Assembly (NCBI GenBank): GCA_002600635.1
Contig: CP021371.1
Location: forward strand, 2,235,001 to 2,299,000
DNA length: 64,000 nucleotides
DNA from: Rhizobium sp. ACO-34A
GTDB lineage: Bacteria; Pseudomonadota; Alphaproteobacteria; Rhizobiales; Rhizobiaceae
Reading direction: 5' to 3'
Positions 32,496 through 41,986 of this stretch are shown here, piece by piece (positions within the stretch are counted from its first letter, which is position 1; every line of letters begins with the position of its first letter). A model generated the notes under the pieces. That model saw nothing but the letters and a program-made list of their open reading frames with translations. It was not told the DNA's origin and ran no database searches. The position numbers and the translations under genes are program-made.

Positions 32496-33038
32496 ATGGC
32501 TGGTAGCGTCAACAAGGTAATTTTGATCGGCAATCTCGGGGCCGACCCGGAAATCCGCCGTACCCAGGACGGTCGCCCGATTGCCAACCTGCGCATCGCG
32601 ACGTCGGAAAGCTGGCGCGACCGCAACTCCGGCGAGCGCAAGGAAAAGACCGAATGGCACACCGTTGTGATCTTCAATGAAGGTCTCTGCAAGGTGGCCG
32701 AACAGTATCTGCGCAAGGGCTCGACGGTCTATGTCGAAGGTCAGCTTCAGACCCGCAAGTGGCAGGACCAGAACGGTCAGGATCGCTATTCGACCGAAGT
32801 GGTGCTGCAGGGCTTCAATTCGAACCTGACCATGCTCGGCGGTCGCGGCGAAGGCGGTGGGCAGGGCGCTTCCCGCGGTGGTGACTTCGGCGGCGGCGGT
32901 TATGGCGACGACTACGGTTCTTCCGCTCCATCGCGTGGTGGCTCGTCCGGTTCCGGCTCGGGTGGTCGTGGCGGTTCGAGCGCGCCGTCCGGCGGCGGTG
33001 GCTTCTCCCGCGATATGGACGACGACATTCCGTTCTGA
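32496..33038 (+). CDS. ssb: Single-stranded DNA-binding protein
   Basis: A 180-residue SSB. The OB fold (about 1-110) starts [19 protein letters not shown] and has the [15 protein letters not shown] strand region. A Gly/Ser-rich flexible linker follows, then the acidic interaction tail DMDDDIPF that recruits repair and replication proteins. I chose ATG 32496 because AAGGTGAG lies 5 bases upstream; the GTG at 32487 adds only MSN and lacks such a site. A small GCCGC-ATTT-GCGGC hairpin (32467-32480) sits just before the ribosome site and may affect translation. Confidence 0.97.
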   Translation: MAGSVNKVILIGNLGADPEIRRTQDGRPIANLRIATSESWRDRNSGERKEKTEWHTVVIFNEGLCKVAEQYLRKGSTVYVEGQLQTRKWQDQNGQDRYSTEVVLQGFNSNLTMLGGRGEGGGQGASRGGDFGGGGYGDDYGSSAPSRGGSSGSGSGGRGGSSAPSGGGGFSRDMDDDIPF

Positions 33039-33079
33039 GGCACGCTGCCATCCGGCAGAGTTTTGTCTGTGAGATCAAA

Positions 33080-33111
33080 GGGCCGCTTCACGATGATGTC
33101 GTGGGCGGCTC
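33080..33111 (+). terminator. Terminator after ssb
   Basis: An outer stem GGGCCGC/GCGGCTC (one G-T pair) with an inner CACG/CGTG stem, arms 33080-33086 and 33105-33111, followed by TTTTG. It lies 41 bases after the ssb stop, ahead of the convergent marC gene. Confidence 0.75.
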
Positions 33112-33204
33112 TTTTGTGTGTTGGGGGTTACTGGGGCTCTGAATGCACCGGTGGGTGACGCCTGTTTGTCCCTCCGGTATGCGACAAGCGGCTTGTGGAG
33201 ACCG

Positions 33205-33834
33205 TCAGACCCCGAAGGCCGACTTTACGCCATCGACTACGAACTGCACTGAAAGAGCCGCGAGAAGCACACCGAGCAGGCGGGTCAGAAGCGCCCGGCC
33301 GGTGACGCCGAGGAAGCGGTTGAGCGGTTCGGCAAGGCTGAGTGCCAGCAGAACCAGCGCAAGGCAGACTCCGATGACGCCGATCAGCTGCGCCTTGCCG
33401 GTAATGCCTTCCATCGTGCCGGCGATCAGCACCGTCGCCGAGATGGCGCCCGGTCCGGCGATCAGCGGAATGGCCAGCGGGAAGACGGCGAGGTTGTGGA
33501 TGTGATCCTTGGTGATGGCGTTATCCGTGGTCTTCTCTTTGCGCTCATTGCGTTTCTCGAAGATCATTTCGAACGCGATGGCGAAGAGCATCAGCCCGCC
33601 GGCGATGCGGAACGCGCCCATGGAAATGCCGAGCGCTGCAAGGATGCCGGCACCGAAGAGTGCGAAGACCGCAAGGATGGCAAAGGCGATGACGGAACCG
33701 CGCACGGCCACCTGCCGGCGTTGCGCCGTACTCATGCCCTGGGTCATCGCAAGGAACAGCGGGGCGAGCCCCGGCGGGTCTACAGTCACCAGAAGGGTGG
33801 TGAATGCGTTGATCATCGCGTCTGCGCCAGCCAT
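33205..33834 (-). CDS. MarC family inner-membrane protein
   Basis: A 209-residue polytopic protein (six hydrophobic helices) of the MarC/UPF0056 family, once linked to multiple antibiotic resistance but of unknown function. The conserved start FTTLLVTVDPPGLAPLFLAMT and the internal LAVFPLAIPLIAGPGAIS signature are clear. The chosen ATG 33834 has a G-rich ribosome site and begins MAGADAMINAF; the longer frame's N-terminus is charged and not membrane-like. It is convergent with ssb and divergent from gyrA. Confidence 0.9.
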   Translation of the reverse strand: MAGADAMINAFTTLLVTVDPPGLAPLFLAMTQGMSTAQRRQVAVRGSVIAFAILAVFALFGAGILAALGISMGAFRIAGGLMLFAIAFEMIFEKRNERKEKTTDNAITKDHIHNLAVFPLAIPLIAGPGAISATVLIAGTMEGITGKAQLIGVIGVCLALVLLALSLAEPLNRFLGVTGRALLTRLLGVLLAALSVQFVVDGVKSAFGV

Positions 33835-34021
33835 CTCGTCCCCCGTTTTCCGGCGATTTAAATGCGAGCCTGCCCCGCTTGGCAAGCGATACGGCAAGTT
33901 CTTGATCGTTTTGCCTTTCCACCGCCGCAAAAGCTGTTCAAAACCCGGGGCGAAATTGGCGCTTCTGTGCCCTTTCGGCTATAAACTCTCCAGTGATTCC
34001 GAACAGAGATCGTGACCTGAT

Positions 34022-36841
34022 TTGACTGAGCAAAGCACTCCCGGCGGTGGCAAGTTCCCGCAAGGCATCGAGCCGATTTCCATCATGGAAGAAATGCAGC
34101 GGTCGTATCTCGACTACGCGATGAGCGTAATCGTGAGCCGCGCGCTTCCCGATGTCCGAGACGGACTGAAGCCTGTGCACCGGCGTATTCTCTTCTCCAT
34201 GAGCGAGATGGGGGTCGACTGGAACAAGAAATACGTGAAGTCGGCCCGCGTTACCGGTGACGTGATGGGTAAATACCATCCGCACGGCGACGCCGCGATT
34301 TATGACGCGCTCGCCCGTATGGCGCAGGACTGGTCGCTCCGCCTTCCGCTGATCGACGGTCAGGGCAACTTCGGCTCCGTCGACGGCGACCCGCCGGCCG
34401 CGCAGCGTTATACGGAGTGCCGTCTGGAGAAGGCGGCTCACGCCCTTCTCGATGACCTCGACAAGGAAACCATCGATTTCCGCGAGAACTATGACGGCAC
34501 CCTGCAGGAGCCTGTCGTCGTCCCCGCCAAGTTCCCGAACCTGCTCGTCAACGGGGCAGGCGGCATCGCCGTCGGTATGGCGACGAACATTCCGCCGCAC
34601 AATCTTTCTGAAGTGGTCGACGGCTGTATTGCGGTCATCGATAATCCGGCAATCGAGCTTGCGGAACTGATGGAGATCATTCCGGGACCGGACTTCCCGA
34701 CCGGCGCCATGATCCTCGGTCGCTCCGGCATCAGGTCGGCCTATGAGACCGGCCGCGGCTCCGTCATCATGCGCGGCGTTGCGCGCATCGAGCCGATGCG
34801 CGGCGATCGCGAGCAGATCATCATCAGCGAAATTCCCTATCAGGTGAACAAGGCGACGATGATCGAGAAGATGGCCGAACTGGTGCGCGACAAGCGCATC
34901 GAGGGCATCTCCGACCTGCGCGACGAATCCGACCGCGAAGGCTACCGCGTTGTCATCGAACTCAAGCGCGACGCCAATGCCGACGTCATCCTGAACCAGC
35001 TCTATCGTTACACCCCGCTGCAGACCTCCTTTGGCTGCAATATGGTGGCGCTGAACGGCGGCAAGCCCGAACAGCTCTCGCTGCTCGACATGCTGCGCGC
35101 CTTCGTCGCCTTCCGCGAGGATGTTGTTAGCCGGCGAACGAAATATCTTCTGCGCAAGGCGCGTGACCGAGCCCATGTCTTGGTCGGTCTCGCTATTGCT
35201 GTTGCCAACATCGACGAAGTCATCAGCCTCATTCGCCGCGCACCGGATCCGCAGACGGCGCGCGAGCAGTTGATGGAGCGCCGCTGGCCGGCCCATGATG
35301 TGGATGCGCTGATCCGCCTGATCGACGATCCGCGTCACCGTATCAACGAGGACAATACCTACAACCTCTCGGAAGAGCAGGCCCGTGCCATCCTCGAACT
35401 GCGTCTGGCTCGTCTGACGGCCCTCGGCCGCGACGAAATCGACGAAGAACTGAACAAGATCGGCGCGGAAATCTCGGATTATCTCGATATCCTGTCGTCG
35501 CGCCTTCGCATCCAGACCATCGTCAAGGACGAGCTTACCGCGGTACGCGACGAGTTCGGCACGCCGCGTCGTACACAGATCATCGACGGCGGCCTGGAGA
35601 TGGACGACGAAGACCTGATCGCGCGCGAAGACATGGTCGTGACGGTTTCGCACCTCGGCTATATCAAGCGCGTGCCGCTGACGACCTACCGCGCGCAGCG
35701 CCGCGGCGGCAAGGGCCGCTCCGGCATGGCGACCCGTGACGAGGATTTTGTTACCCGGCTATTCGTTGCCAACACGCACACCCCGGTTCTGTTCTTCTCC
35801 TCGCGTGGCATCGTCTACAAGGAGAAGGTCTGGCGCCTGCCGATCGGTACCCCGACGTCGCGCGGCAAGGCGCTCATCAACATGCTGCCGCTGGAACCCG
35901 GCGAACGCATTACCACCATCATGCCGCTGCCCGAGGACGAAAGCACCTGGGACAATCTCGATGTGATGTTCTCGACCACGCGCGGTACGGTGCGCCGTAA
36001 CAAGCTGTCCGACTTCGTGCAGGTCAACCGCAACGGCAAGATCGCCATGAAGCTCGAGGAAGAGGGTGATGAAATCCTCTCCGTCGAGACCTGTACGGCG
36101 CCGAACCGTGATCTTGGCATCCCCGGCGACGACGTTCTGCTGACGACGGCGCTTGGCCAGGCAATCCGCTTCCCGGTCGATGAAGTCCGTGTATTCGCGG
36201 GCCGCAATTCGATCGGTGTCCGCGGCATTTCGCTGGCCGATGGCGACCGCATTATCTCGATGACCATCGTCAGCCATGTCGATGCGGAACCGTGGGAACG
36301 TGCCGCCTATCTGAAGCGCTCGGCCGCCGAGCGTCGTGCTGCCGGCGTCGATGAAGAGGATATCGCTCTCGTTGGCGAGGAAGTGGTGGAAGAAGGGCAG
36401 CTGTCCGACGAACGCTACGAATACCTCAAGGAGCGTGAACAGTTCGTACTGACCGTCTCCGTAAAGGGATATGGCAAGCGCTCGTCCTCCTACGATTTCC
36501 GCACCTCGGGCCGTGGCGGCAAGGGTATCCGCGCCACCGACACCTCGAAGACTTCGGAAATCGGCGAACAGGTCGCGGCCTTCCCGGTCGACGAAAAGGA
36601 CCAGATCATGCTGGTCTCCGATGGCGGCCAGCTGATCCGTGTTCCCGTGGATGGTATCCGCATTGCAAGCCGCGCCACCAAGGGCGTTACCATCTTCTCC
36701 ACAGCCAAGGACGAGAAGGTCGTTTCCGTTGAACGGATTTCCGAACCGGAATCCGATGAGGATGACGATGCGACGCTCGGTGAGGAAACGGATGCCGTGA
36801 CCGAGGCGTCTGATGGTTCTACGGATGGCTCCGAGGAATAA
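34022..36841 (+). CDS. gyrA: DNA gyrase subunit A
   Basis: A 939-residue type II topoisomerase subunit that introduces negative supercoils with GyrB. It starts at TTG 34022 ([18 protein letters not shown]), matching the family N-terminus in rhizobia. The catalytic tyrosine is Tyr130 (QRYTEC). The quinolone region reads [11 protein letters not shown]: Ala91 stands at the E. coli Ser83 position and Asp95 at the Asp87 position. Alanine here is linked to intrinsically lower fluoroquinolone susceptibility in alphaproteobacteria. The C-terminal DNA-wrapping domain contains the GyrA box QRRGGKG, and a second similar SGRGGKG. The last 35 residues are acidic. Confidence 0.98.
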   Translation: MTEQSTPGGGKFPQGIEPISIMEEMQRSYLDYAMSVIVSRALPDVRDGLKPVHRRILFSMSEMGVDWNKKYVKSARVTGDVMGKYHPHGDAAIYDALARMAQDWSLRLPLIDGQGNFGSVDGDPPAAQRYTECRLEKAAHALLDDLDKETIDFRENYDGTLQEPVVVPAKFPNLLVNGAGGIAVGMATNIPPHNLSEVVDGCIAVIDNPAIELAELMEIIPGPDFPTGAMILGRSGIRSAYETGRGSVIMRGVARIEPMRGDREQIIISEIPYQVNKATMIEKMAELVRDKRIEGISDLRDESDREGYRVVIELKRDANADVILNQLYRYTPLQTSFGCNMVALNGGKPEQLSLLDMLRAFVAFREDVVSRRTKYLLRKARDRAHVLVGLAIAVANIDEVISLIRRAPDPQTAREQLMERRWPAHDVDALIRLIDDPRHRINEDNTYNLSEEQARAILELRLARLTALGRDEIDEELNKIGAEISDYLDILSSRLRIQTIVKDELTAVRDEFGTPRRTQIIDGGLEMDDEDLIAREDMVVTVSHLGYIKRVPLTTYRAQRRGGKGRSGMATRDEDFVTRLFVANTHTPVLFFSSRGIVYKEKVWRLPIGTPTSRGKALINMLPLEPGERITTIMPLPEDESTWDNLDVMFSTTRGTVRRNKLSDFVQVNRNGKIAMKLEEEGDEILSVETCTAPNRDLGIPGDDVLLTTALGQAIRFPVDEVRVFAGRNSIGVRGISLADGDRIISMTIVSHVDAEPWERAAYLKRSAAERRAAGVDEEDIALVGEEVVEEGQLSDERYEYLKEREQFVLTVSVKGYGKRSSSYDFRTSGRGGKGIRATDTSKTSEIGEQVAAFPVDEKDQIMLVSDGGQLIRVPVDGIRIASRATKGVTIFSTAKDEKVVSVERISEPESDEDDDATLGEETDAVTEASDGSTDGSEE

Positions 36842-36910
36842 GGAGCCTGGCGCATCGGCCTGAAAATCGGAATCGATTTTCGGAAAGCTTGATGGGCAGA
36901 TTGAAAATGT

Positions 36911-36946
36911 TATGGCGCCGGCGTCCACTTGGACGCCGGCGCCATA
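36911..36946 (+). terminator. Perfect 16-base hairpin downstream of gyrA
   Basis: Arms TATGGCGCCGGCGTCC (36911-36926) and its exact complement (36931-36946) with a 4-base loop. No T-tract follows at once, so it may protect the gyrA mRNA 3' end or pause polymerase before the next hairpin. Confidence 0.6.
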
Positions 36947-36960
36947 AAGAACAAAAGAAA

Positions 36961-36985
36961 AGCCCGCTGGACAATCCGGCGGGCT
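36961..36985 (+). terminator. Rho-independent terminator after gyrA
   Basis: Stem AGCCCGCTGG/CCGGCGGGCT (one G-T pair, 36961-36985) followed directly by TTTTTC. It is 14 bases past the larger hairpin. On the minus strand, small-gene transcripts from 37068-37664 run toward it. Confidence 0.85.
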
Positions 36986-37067
36986 TTTTCTTTGGAGGTC
37001 TGTGAAACTCTTCGCGCCGCTCGTGTGGATCCGACCGGCTTTTGTCGGCGAGACAGGTCTCGCCGGA

Positions 37068-37202
37068 TCAGAACGCCCTGTGGCGTTCGATCAGGGCCTT
37101 GTAGTCATCACTCTCGCGCCGAAGCGCGGAGATCGTCGAGGCGACCGAGGCAACGAACATGCCGCTGATCAAGGCAGCAAGTACTGTCAGTGTTATGAAC
37201 AT
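37068..37202 (-). CDS. Small membrane protein (44 aa), unknown
   Basis: A 44-residue frame, MFITLTVLAALISGMFVASV and on, ending ESDDYKALIERHRAF. It is well below usual gene-finder limits. The support is a perfect-looking ribosome site (AAAGGAAG, 4 bases before the ATG), one transmembrane helix in the first 20 residues, and a charged amphipathic tail. It would have the helix first and a cytosolic C-terminus. The function is unknown. Two other small membrane frames lie upstream on the same strand. Confidence 0.6.
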   Translation of the reverse strand: MFITLTVLAALISGMFVASVASTISALRRESDDYKALIERHRAF

Positions 37203-37260
37203 GGACTTCCTTTCTTTTTCGCGGCGGTTGAACGTTTAGCGCGAATGTTTTTATTTCGGA

Positions 37261-37410
37261 TTAATGGCCGAAGGTGTGATAGCGCGCCGTCATCGGCGGG
37301 CCGAACTGGCCCTTGCTGTTGTCAGCCATGTAGAAGGTCATGGAGGTGGCAACCATTGCCGTCATCATCAACATCCAGACCACATTGATCAGGGTTACTT
37401 TGTCGGGCAT
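37261..37410 (-). CDS. Small membrane protein (49 aa), unknown
   Basis: A 49-residue frame starting MPDKVTLINVVWMLMMTAMV and ending TARYHTFGH. An AAAGGA ribosome site sits 8 bases before the ATG. The middle of the protein is a Met-rich hydrophobic helix (about residues 6-28). The C-terminal 20 residues are polar with aromatic and His residues, possibly periplasmic. It lies 58 bases before the 44-residue gene on the same strand, so the two may be one transcript. No homologue was recognised by eye. Confidence 0.6.
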   Translation of the reverse strand: MPDKVTLINVVWMLMMTAMVATSMTFYMADNSKGQFGPPMTARYHTFGH

Positions 37411-37490
37411 AGTCGTGATCCTTTCGAAAACGGCAGATTTGCCGTGAAAATGCGCTGGCGGATTATTGGTTCCGTAGCGACTGGACGCTG

Positions 37491-37664
37491 TTAATAGAGA
37501 GGTGCATCTGAAACGCGCCTTAACGGCCCGTTCATCTGGCGTTCATCTTTGCTGCTGCCGTTCGAGGGCGCTTCGCCGGTGGCCAGAAAGGCGCGGACGA
37601 GAAGAACGACCATTTCCAGGAGGTAGGAGATGGCGATTGCGAGGATGGACAGGACAGCGAGCAT
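37491..37664 (-). CDS. Small membrane protein (57 aa), unknown
   Basis: A 57-residue frame beginning MLAVLSILAIAISYLLEMVV. One long helix (residues 2-27) is followed by a basic/polar tail (KDERQMNGPLRRVSDAPLY). A TGAGG element is 9 bases before the ATG. A much longer open frame reads through this region from inside coaD, but its N-terminal part is antisense to coaD and unlikely. Support is weaker than for the other two small genes. Confidence 0.45.
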   Translation of the reverse strand: MLAVLSILAIAISYLLEMVVLLVRAFLATGEAPSNGSSKDERQMNGPLRRVSDAPLY

Positions 37665-37864
37665 GAAAAGGGGCCTCAGGTGGGCTGGTTCCGGTGAACC
37701 AGTATGGGCACTATGGATCCCCCCGGCTGAAGCGCCCTTGAATGCTCCATTCAGCGGCTGTTCATCTTGCCGGCGCGGTTTCGAGGCGCTGGAGCACCGG
37801 GCCAAATCACTTGCGGCGGGCGCTCTTCCATGACAAAAGGCGACGACACAACCATCGGGCTGCC

Positions 37865-38359
37865 ATGACGACCGCTTTTTATCCAGGTTCCTTCGATCCG
37901 ATGACCAATGGTCACCTCGACGTGCTGGTCCAGTCGCTGAACGTCGTCTCCAGGGTGATCGTGGCGATCGGCATTCATCCTGGAAAGACACCGCTGTTCA
38001 GCTACGATGAACGGGCCGAACTGATCCGCCGTTCGCTGGCGGATGCCCTTCCGGGACGCGCGGCGGATATCGACGTGGTTTCATTCGACAATCTTGCCGT
38101 GGATGCGGCGCGCGCCAACGGCGCAACCCTGCTGCTGCGTGGCCTACGCGACGGAACCGATCTCGATTATGAAATGCAGATGGCCGGTATGAACTATCAG
38201 ATGGCGCCGGACCTGCAGACCATTTTCCTGCCTGCCGGAACCGCTTCGCGGCCTATTACCGCCACATTGGTTCGCCAGATCGCTGCGATGGGGGGCGATG
38301 TCAGTGCTTTCGTGCCGCCGGCAGTGCTGGCAGCGCTGAAATCGAAGCTCGGCCGCTGA
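37865..38359 (+). CDS. coaD: Pantetheine-phosphate adenylyltransferase
   Basis: A 164-residue nucleotidyltransferase for the penultimate step of coenzyme A synthesis. The start [20 protein letters not shown] gives the HxGH-class motif (TNGH, residues 15-18). The ISSTxxR-like end is [11 protein letters not shown]. The longer upstream frame adds a non-conserved N-terminus, so ATG 37865 is used. No clear ribosome site is seen. It is followed by the two cyclophilin genes with short gaps. Confidence 0.96.
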   Translation: MTTAFYPGSFDPMTNGHLDVLVQSLNVVSRVIVAIGIHPGKTPLFSYDERAELIRRSLADALPGRAADIDVVSFDNLAVDAARANGATLLLRGLRDGTDLDYEMQMAGMNYQMAPDLQTIFLPAGTASRPITATLVRQIAAMGGDVSAFVPPAVLAALKSKLGR

Positions 38360-38391
38360 GGCCCTTTCTTGTTTTAGTCTTTGGAGTGACC

Positions 38392-38961
38392 ATGAAACTC
38401 TTTCGTATTGCCGCCGCGCTCGTCGTGGCCTTCGCGACCGCCGGTTCGGTGCGTGCCGCATCCAACGATGACTATCTGACGATCCAGCTCAAGGACGGCC
38501 CGGTCGTCATCGAACTCATGCCGGACGTCGCGCCGAAGCATGTCGCGCAGATCAAGGAGCTGACGAAGAAGGGCGAATACGACAACGTCGCCTTCCATCG
38601 CGTGATCGATGGTTTCATGGCCCAGACCGGTGACGTCCAGTACGGCGACATGAACGACGGTTACGACGCGAAGCTTGCCGGCACCGGCGGTTCCAGCCTG
38701 CCGGATCTTCCGGCCGAGTTCTCCAGCGTTCCCTTCGAGCGTGGCACCATTGGCATGGCGCGCGCTCAGGATCCGAACTCCGCCAATTCGCAGTTCTTCA
38801 TTATGTTCGCCGATGGCGGCTTCCTGAACGGCCAGTACACGGTCGTCGGCAAGGTCGTGGCGGGCATGGAATATGTCGACAAGATCAAGCGCGGTCAGGG
38901 CGGAAACGGCGAAGTTTCCGATCCGGATCGCATGATCAAGGTAACTGTCGGCAGAAACTGA
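38392..38961 (+). CDS. Periplasmic peptidyl-prolyl cis-trans isomerase (cyclophilin)
   Basis: A 189-residue cyclophilin with a signal peptide (MKLFRIAAALVVAFATAGSVRAA). The catalytic core has FHRVIDGFMAQTGD (Arg and Phe of the active site) and NSANSQFFIMF. ATG 38392 follows GGAG; the GTG six bases earlier is an alternative. It folds proteins in the periplasm. It is 32 bases after coaD and 32 bases before a cytosolic paralogue of the same family. Confidence 0.93.
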   Translation: MKLFRIAAALVVAFATAGSVRAASNDDYLTIQLKDGPVVIELMPDVAPKHVAQIKELTKKGEYDNVAFHRVIDGFMAQTGDVQYGDMNDGYDAKLAGTGGSSLPDLPAEFSSVPFERGTIGMARAQDPNSANSQFFIMFADGGFLNGQYTVVGKVVAGMEYVDKIKRGQGGNGEVSDPDRMIKVTVGRN

Positions 38962-38993
38962 GGGCCGAGGCCCGCAAACAGGGAGTAAAGACT

Positions 38994-39503
38994 ATGGCCG
39001 AGATCAAGGATCCGGAAAACACCGTCATCATGGAAACCACGAAGGGTCGCGTCGTGATTTCTCTTTTCCCGGACCTGGCTCCCGGCCATGTCGAGCGGAT
39101 CAAGGAACTGTCGCGCGAAGGCGCCTATGACGGCGTCGTCTTCCACCGCGTCATCGAGGACTTCATGGCCCAGACGGGCGACGTTCAGTTCGGCAAGCAG
39201 GGCGGCGACAGCTTCAACCCGGCACGCGCCGGCATGGGCGGCTCTTCGAAGCCGGACCTGAAGGCTGAATTCTCCGCCACCTCGCATGTGCGCGGCACCT
39301 GCTCTATGGCCCGTTCGCAGAATCCGAACTCCGCAAACTCGCAGTTCTTCATCTGCTTCACCGATGCACCGTGGCTGAACAAGCAGTATTCGGTCTGGGG
39401 TCAGGTCATCGAGGGCATGGAAGTCATCGACCAGATCAAGCGCGGCGAACCCGTGCGCGATCCCGACTCCATCGTTTCGATGAAGGTCGCTGCCGACGCC
39501 TGA
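38994..39503 (+). CDS. ppiB: Cytosolic peptidyl-prolyl cis-trans isomerase (cyclophilin B type)
   Basis: A 169-residue cyclophilin without a signal peptide, close in sequence to the gene just before it, so the pair looks like a tandem duplication with different cellular location. Active-site segments FHRVIEDFMAQTGD and NSANSQFFICF are intact, and PWLNKQYSVWG matches the family. It ends at a strong terminator. Confidence 0.95.
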   Translation: MAEIKDPENTVIMETTKGRVVISLFPDLAPGHVERIKELSREGAYDGVVFHRVIEDFMAQTGDVQFGKQGGDSFNPARAGMGGSSKPDLKAEFSATSHVRGTCSMARSQNPNSANSQFFICFTDAPWLNKQYSVWGQVIEGMEVIDQIKRGEPVRDPDSIVSMKVAADA

Positions 39504-39519
39504 TCGTCCGGAAAAACGG

Positions 39520-39552
39520 AACCCGCCCCGGCGTTTTGCGCCCGGGCGGGTT
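39520..39552 (+). terminator. Terminator after ppiB
   Basis: Stem AACCCGCCC (39520-39528) and GGGCGGGTT (39544-39552), followed by TTCG. It separates the coaD-cyclophilin group from queA. Confidence 0.8.
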
Positions 39553-39578
39553 TTCGCGTTTGATGAAATGATGTTGCC

Positions 39579-40664
39579 ATGCGTGTAGACGAATTCGATT
39601 TCGACCTTCCGGAAGAAAGCATTGCGCTGAGGCCTGCGAGCCCGCGTGACCACGCGCGCCTGCTGGTCGTGCGTCCCGACGGTGTTCCGTTGCTGGAAGA
39701 CAGAAATGTCTATGACCTCGCTTCCTTCCTTAAGCCGGGTGACGCTTTGGTCTTCAACGACACCAAGGTCATCCCGGCCCAGCTCGAAGGTGTCCGCTTG
39801 CGGGAAGGAGCGGAGCGCACTCCGGTGTCCTGCACCCTGCATATGCGCGTTGCCGCCAATCGCTGGAGGGCCTTTGCCCGTCCCGGCAAGCGTATCAAGG
39901 CCGGTGACCGTATCGAATTCGGCCATTCCGGAGAAACCTGCCTGCTCGGCACGCTCGTGGCGACCGTGGCGGAGAAGGGCGAAGCCGGCGAAATCGAACT
40001 GGCTTTCGACCTGTCGGGGCCGGATCTCGACCAGGCCATCGCCTCCGTCGGCCATATTCCGCTGCCGCCCTATATCGCCGCCAAGCGACCGGAAGACAGC
40101 CAGGACCGCAAGGACTATCAGACCATATATGCCCGGGAAGAGGGGGCTGTTGCTGCTCCGACTGCCGGGCTTCATTTCACGCCCGCACTCTTCGAAAAGC
40201 TCGATGCCGCCAGCGTCGAGCGGCATTTCGTGACCCTGCATGTCGGTGCGGGCACCTTCCTGCCGGTCAAGGCAGACGATACCGCCGATCATAAGATGCA
40301 TCACGAGATCGGTTATGTGTCTGCCAATACTGCAGCCGCACTCAATGCCGTGAAGGCGAGGGGCGGACGCATCGTCTGTGTCGGCACCACCTCGCTCCGG
40401 CTGCTGGAGAGCGCCACGACCGAGGCGGGCGAGGTGTTGGCATGGTCCGGCGCGACCGATATCTTCATCACGCCGGGCTATCGCTTCCGAGCCGTTGATG
40501 TCCTGATGACCAATTTCCACCTGCCGCGTTCGACGCTGTTCATGCTGGTGTCGGCCTTTGCCGGCCTTGAGACCATGCGAGCCGCCTATACCCACGCCAT
40601 TGAAACCGGCTACCGTTTTTACTCCTACGGCGATTCCAGCCTGCTGTTCCGGAAAGACCCCTGA
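39579..40664 (+). CDS. queA: S-adenosylmethionine:tRNA ribosyltransferase-isomerase
   Basis: A 361-residue enzyme that adds the ribosyl part of SAM to preQ1-tRNA to form epoxyqueuosine. Family segments are the start [30 protein letters not shown], and the active region [16 protein letters not shown] and [13 protein letters not shown]. It is followed by tgt after 4 bases, so queuosine insertion and remodelling are made from one transcript. Confidence 0.97.
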   Translation: MRVDEFDFDLPEESIALRPASPRDHARLLVVRPDGVPLLEDRNVYDLASFLKPGDALVFNDTKVIPAQLEGVRLREGAERTPVSCTLHMRVAANRWRAFARPGKRIKAGDRIEFGHSGETCLLGTLVATVAEKGEAGEIELAFDLSGPDLDQAIASVGHIPLPPYIAAKRPEDSQDRKDYQTIYAREEGAVAAPTAGLHFTPALFEKLDAASVERHFVTLHVGAGTFLPVKADDTADHKMHHEIGYVSANTAAALNAVKARGGRIVCVGTTSLRLLESATTEAGEVLAWSGATDIFITPGYRFRAVDVLMTNFHLPRSTLFMLVSAFAGLETMRAAYTHAIETGYRFYSYGDSSLLFRKDP

Positions 40665-40668
40665 ACCG

Positions 40669-41799
40669 ATGCAAGAGAAGTTCCAGTTCACCCTCAAGGC
40701 CACATCCGGCAAGGCTCGCCTTGGCGAAGTCGCCATGCCACGTGGTGTGATCCGCACGCCTGCCTTCATGCCGGTCGGCACGGTCGGCACCGTCAAGGCC
40801 ATGTATCTCGATCAGGTCAGGGAAGGGGGCGCCGACATCATTCTCGGCAACACCTATCATCTGATGCTAAGGCCCGGTCCGGAGCGCGTCGCGCGCCTCG
40901 GCGGCCTGCATGAACTGATCCGCTGGCCGCATCCGATCCTCACCGACAGCGGTGGCTTTCAGGTCATGTCGCTCTCGGGCCTGCGCAAGCTCGACGAGCA
41001 GGGCGTAACCTTCAAGAGCCATGTTGATGGCTCGACCCACCACATGTCGCCGGAACGTTCGATCGAGATCCAGGGCCTGCTGGACAGCGACATCCAGATG
41101 CAGCTCGACGAATGTGTGGCGCTCCCGGCGGAGCCCAAGGAAATCGAGCGGGCGATGGAAATGTCCCTGCGCTGGGCCGAGCGCTGCCGCGTTGCCTTCG
41201 GCGAACAGCCGGGCAAGGCGATGTTCGGCATCGTTCAGGGCGGCGACGTCCCGGACCTACGCGTCCGCTCTGCCGAGGGATTGAAGCAACTCGATCTCAA
41301 GGGCTATGCCGTCGGCGGTCTCGCGGTTGGCGAACCGCAGGAAGTCATGCTGAAGATGCTCGACATCACGCTGCCTGTGTTGCCGACGGAAAAGCCGCGT
41401 TACCTGATGGGCGTCGGTACGCCCGATGACATCCTGAAGTCTGTTGCGCAGGGCATCGACATGTTCGACTGCGTGATGCCGACCCGCTCCGGTCGCCACG
41501 GGCTCGCCTTCACCCGGCGCGGCAAGGTCAACATCCGCAATGCCCGCCATGCCGAGGACATGCGGCCGCTGGACGAGGAATCGAATTGCCCGGCTTCCCG
41601 CGATTATTCGCGCGCTTATCTCCATCATCTCGTCCGCTCCAACGAGGCGCTCGGTGGCATGCTGCTGTCGTGGAATAACCTTTCCTATTATCAGGAGCTG
41701 ATGCAGAGCATCCGTAAGTCGATCGAGGAAGGGCGCTTTGCGGATTTCATGGCGGAGACCATGGAAATGTGGGCGAAGGGCGATATCGACGCCCGTTGA
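40669..41799 (+). CDS. tgt: tRNA-guanine transglycosylase
   Basis: A 376-residue TIM-barrel enzyme that swaps guanine 34 for preQ1 in tRNAs with GUN anticodons. The start at 40669 ([14 protein letters not shown]) is supported by the queA stop 4 bases before. The active-site [10 protein letters not shown] and the GIVQGG loop are present. The zinc motif usually read as CxCxxC is altered: here the segment is [16 protein letters not shown], leaving one of three cysteines (second position); the other two are Ser. The His later in the motif (HHL) remains. A zinc-poor variant is implied. Confidence 0.95.
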   Translation: MQEKFQFTLKATSGKARLGEVAMPRGVIRTPAFMPVGTVGTVKAMYLDQVREGGADIILGNTYHLMLRPGPERVARLGGLHELIRWPHPILTDSGGFQVMSLSGLRKLDEQGVTFKSHVDGSTHHMSPERSIEIQGLLDSDIQMQLDECVALPAEPKEIERAMEMSLRWAERCRVAFGEQPGKAMFGIVQGGDVPDLRVRSAEGLKQLDLKGYAVGGLAVGEPQEVMLKMLDITLPVLPTEKPRYLMGVGTPDDILKSVAQGIDMFDCVMPTRSGRHGLAFTRRGKVNIRNARHAEDMRPLDEESNCPASRDYSRAYLHHLVRSNEALGGMLLSWNNLSYYQELMQSIRKSIEEGRFADFMAETMEMWAKGDIDAR

Positions 41800-41986
41800 A
41801 ATCCGGTCGCGAAAAAGTGATTGTCGGGAGGCGGATAAAAAGCGCTTCCCGAACAACGGGCAGCATGATTTTCACCTGATGAAAGCGGGGATGTAGACGG
41901 GTTGCGGGGGCTTGCCCGCAACCGCGGTTTGTGCGACGCAATGCGCGCGCATTCCGTGTCAGCCTCCCGTTTTTCGGTCCTCCCCC

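Noticed and set aside
41902..41986. Upstream extension of the MFS open frame
   Set aside because: The sequence in this frame does not match an MFS N-terminus; the proper start is in another frame at 41987.
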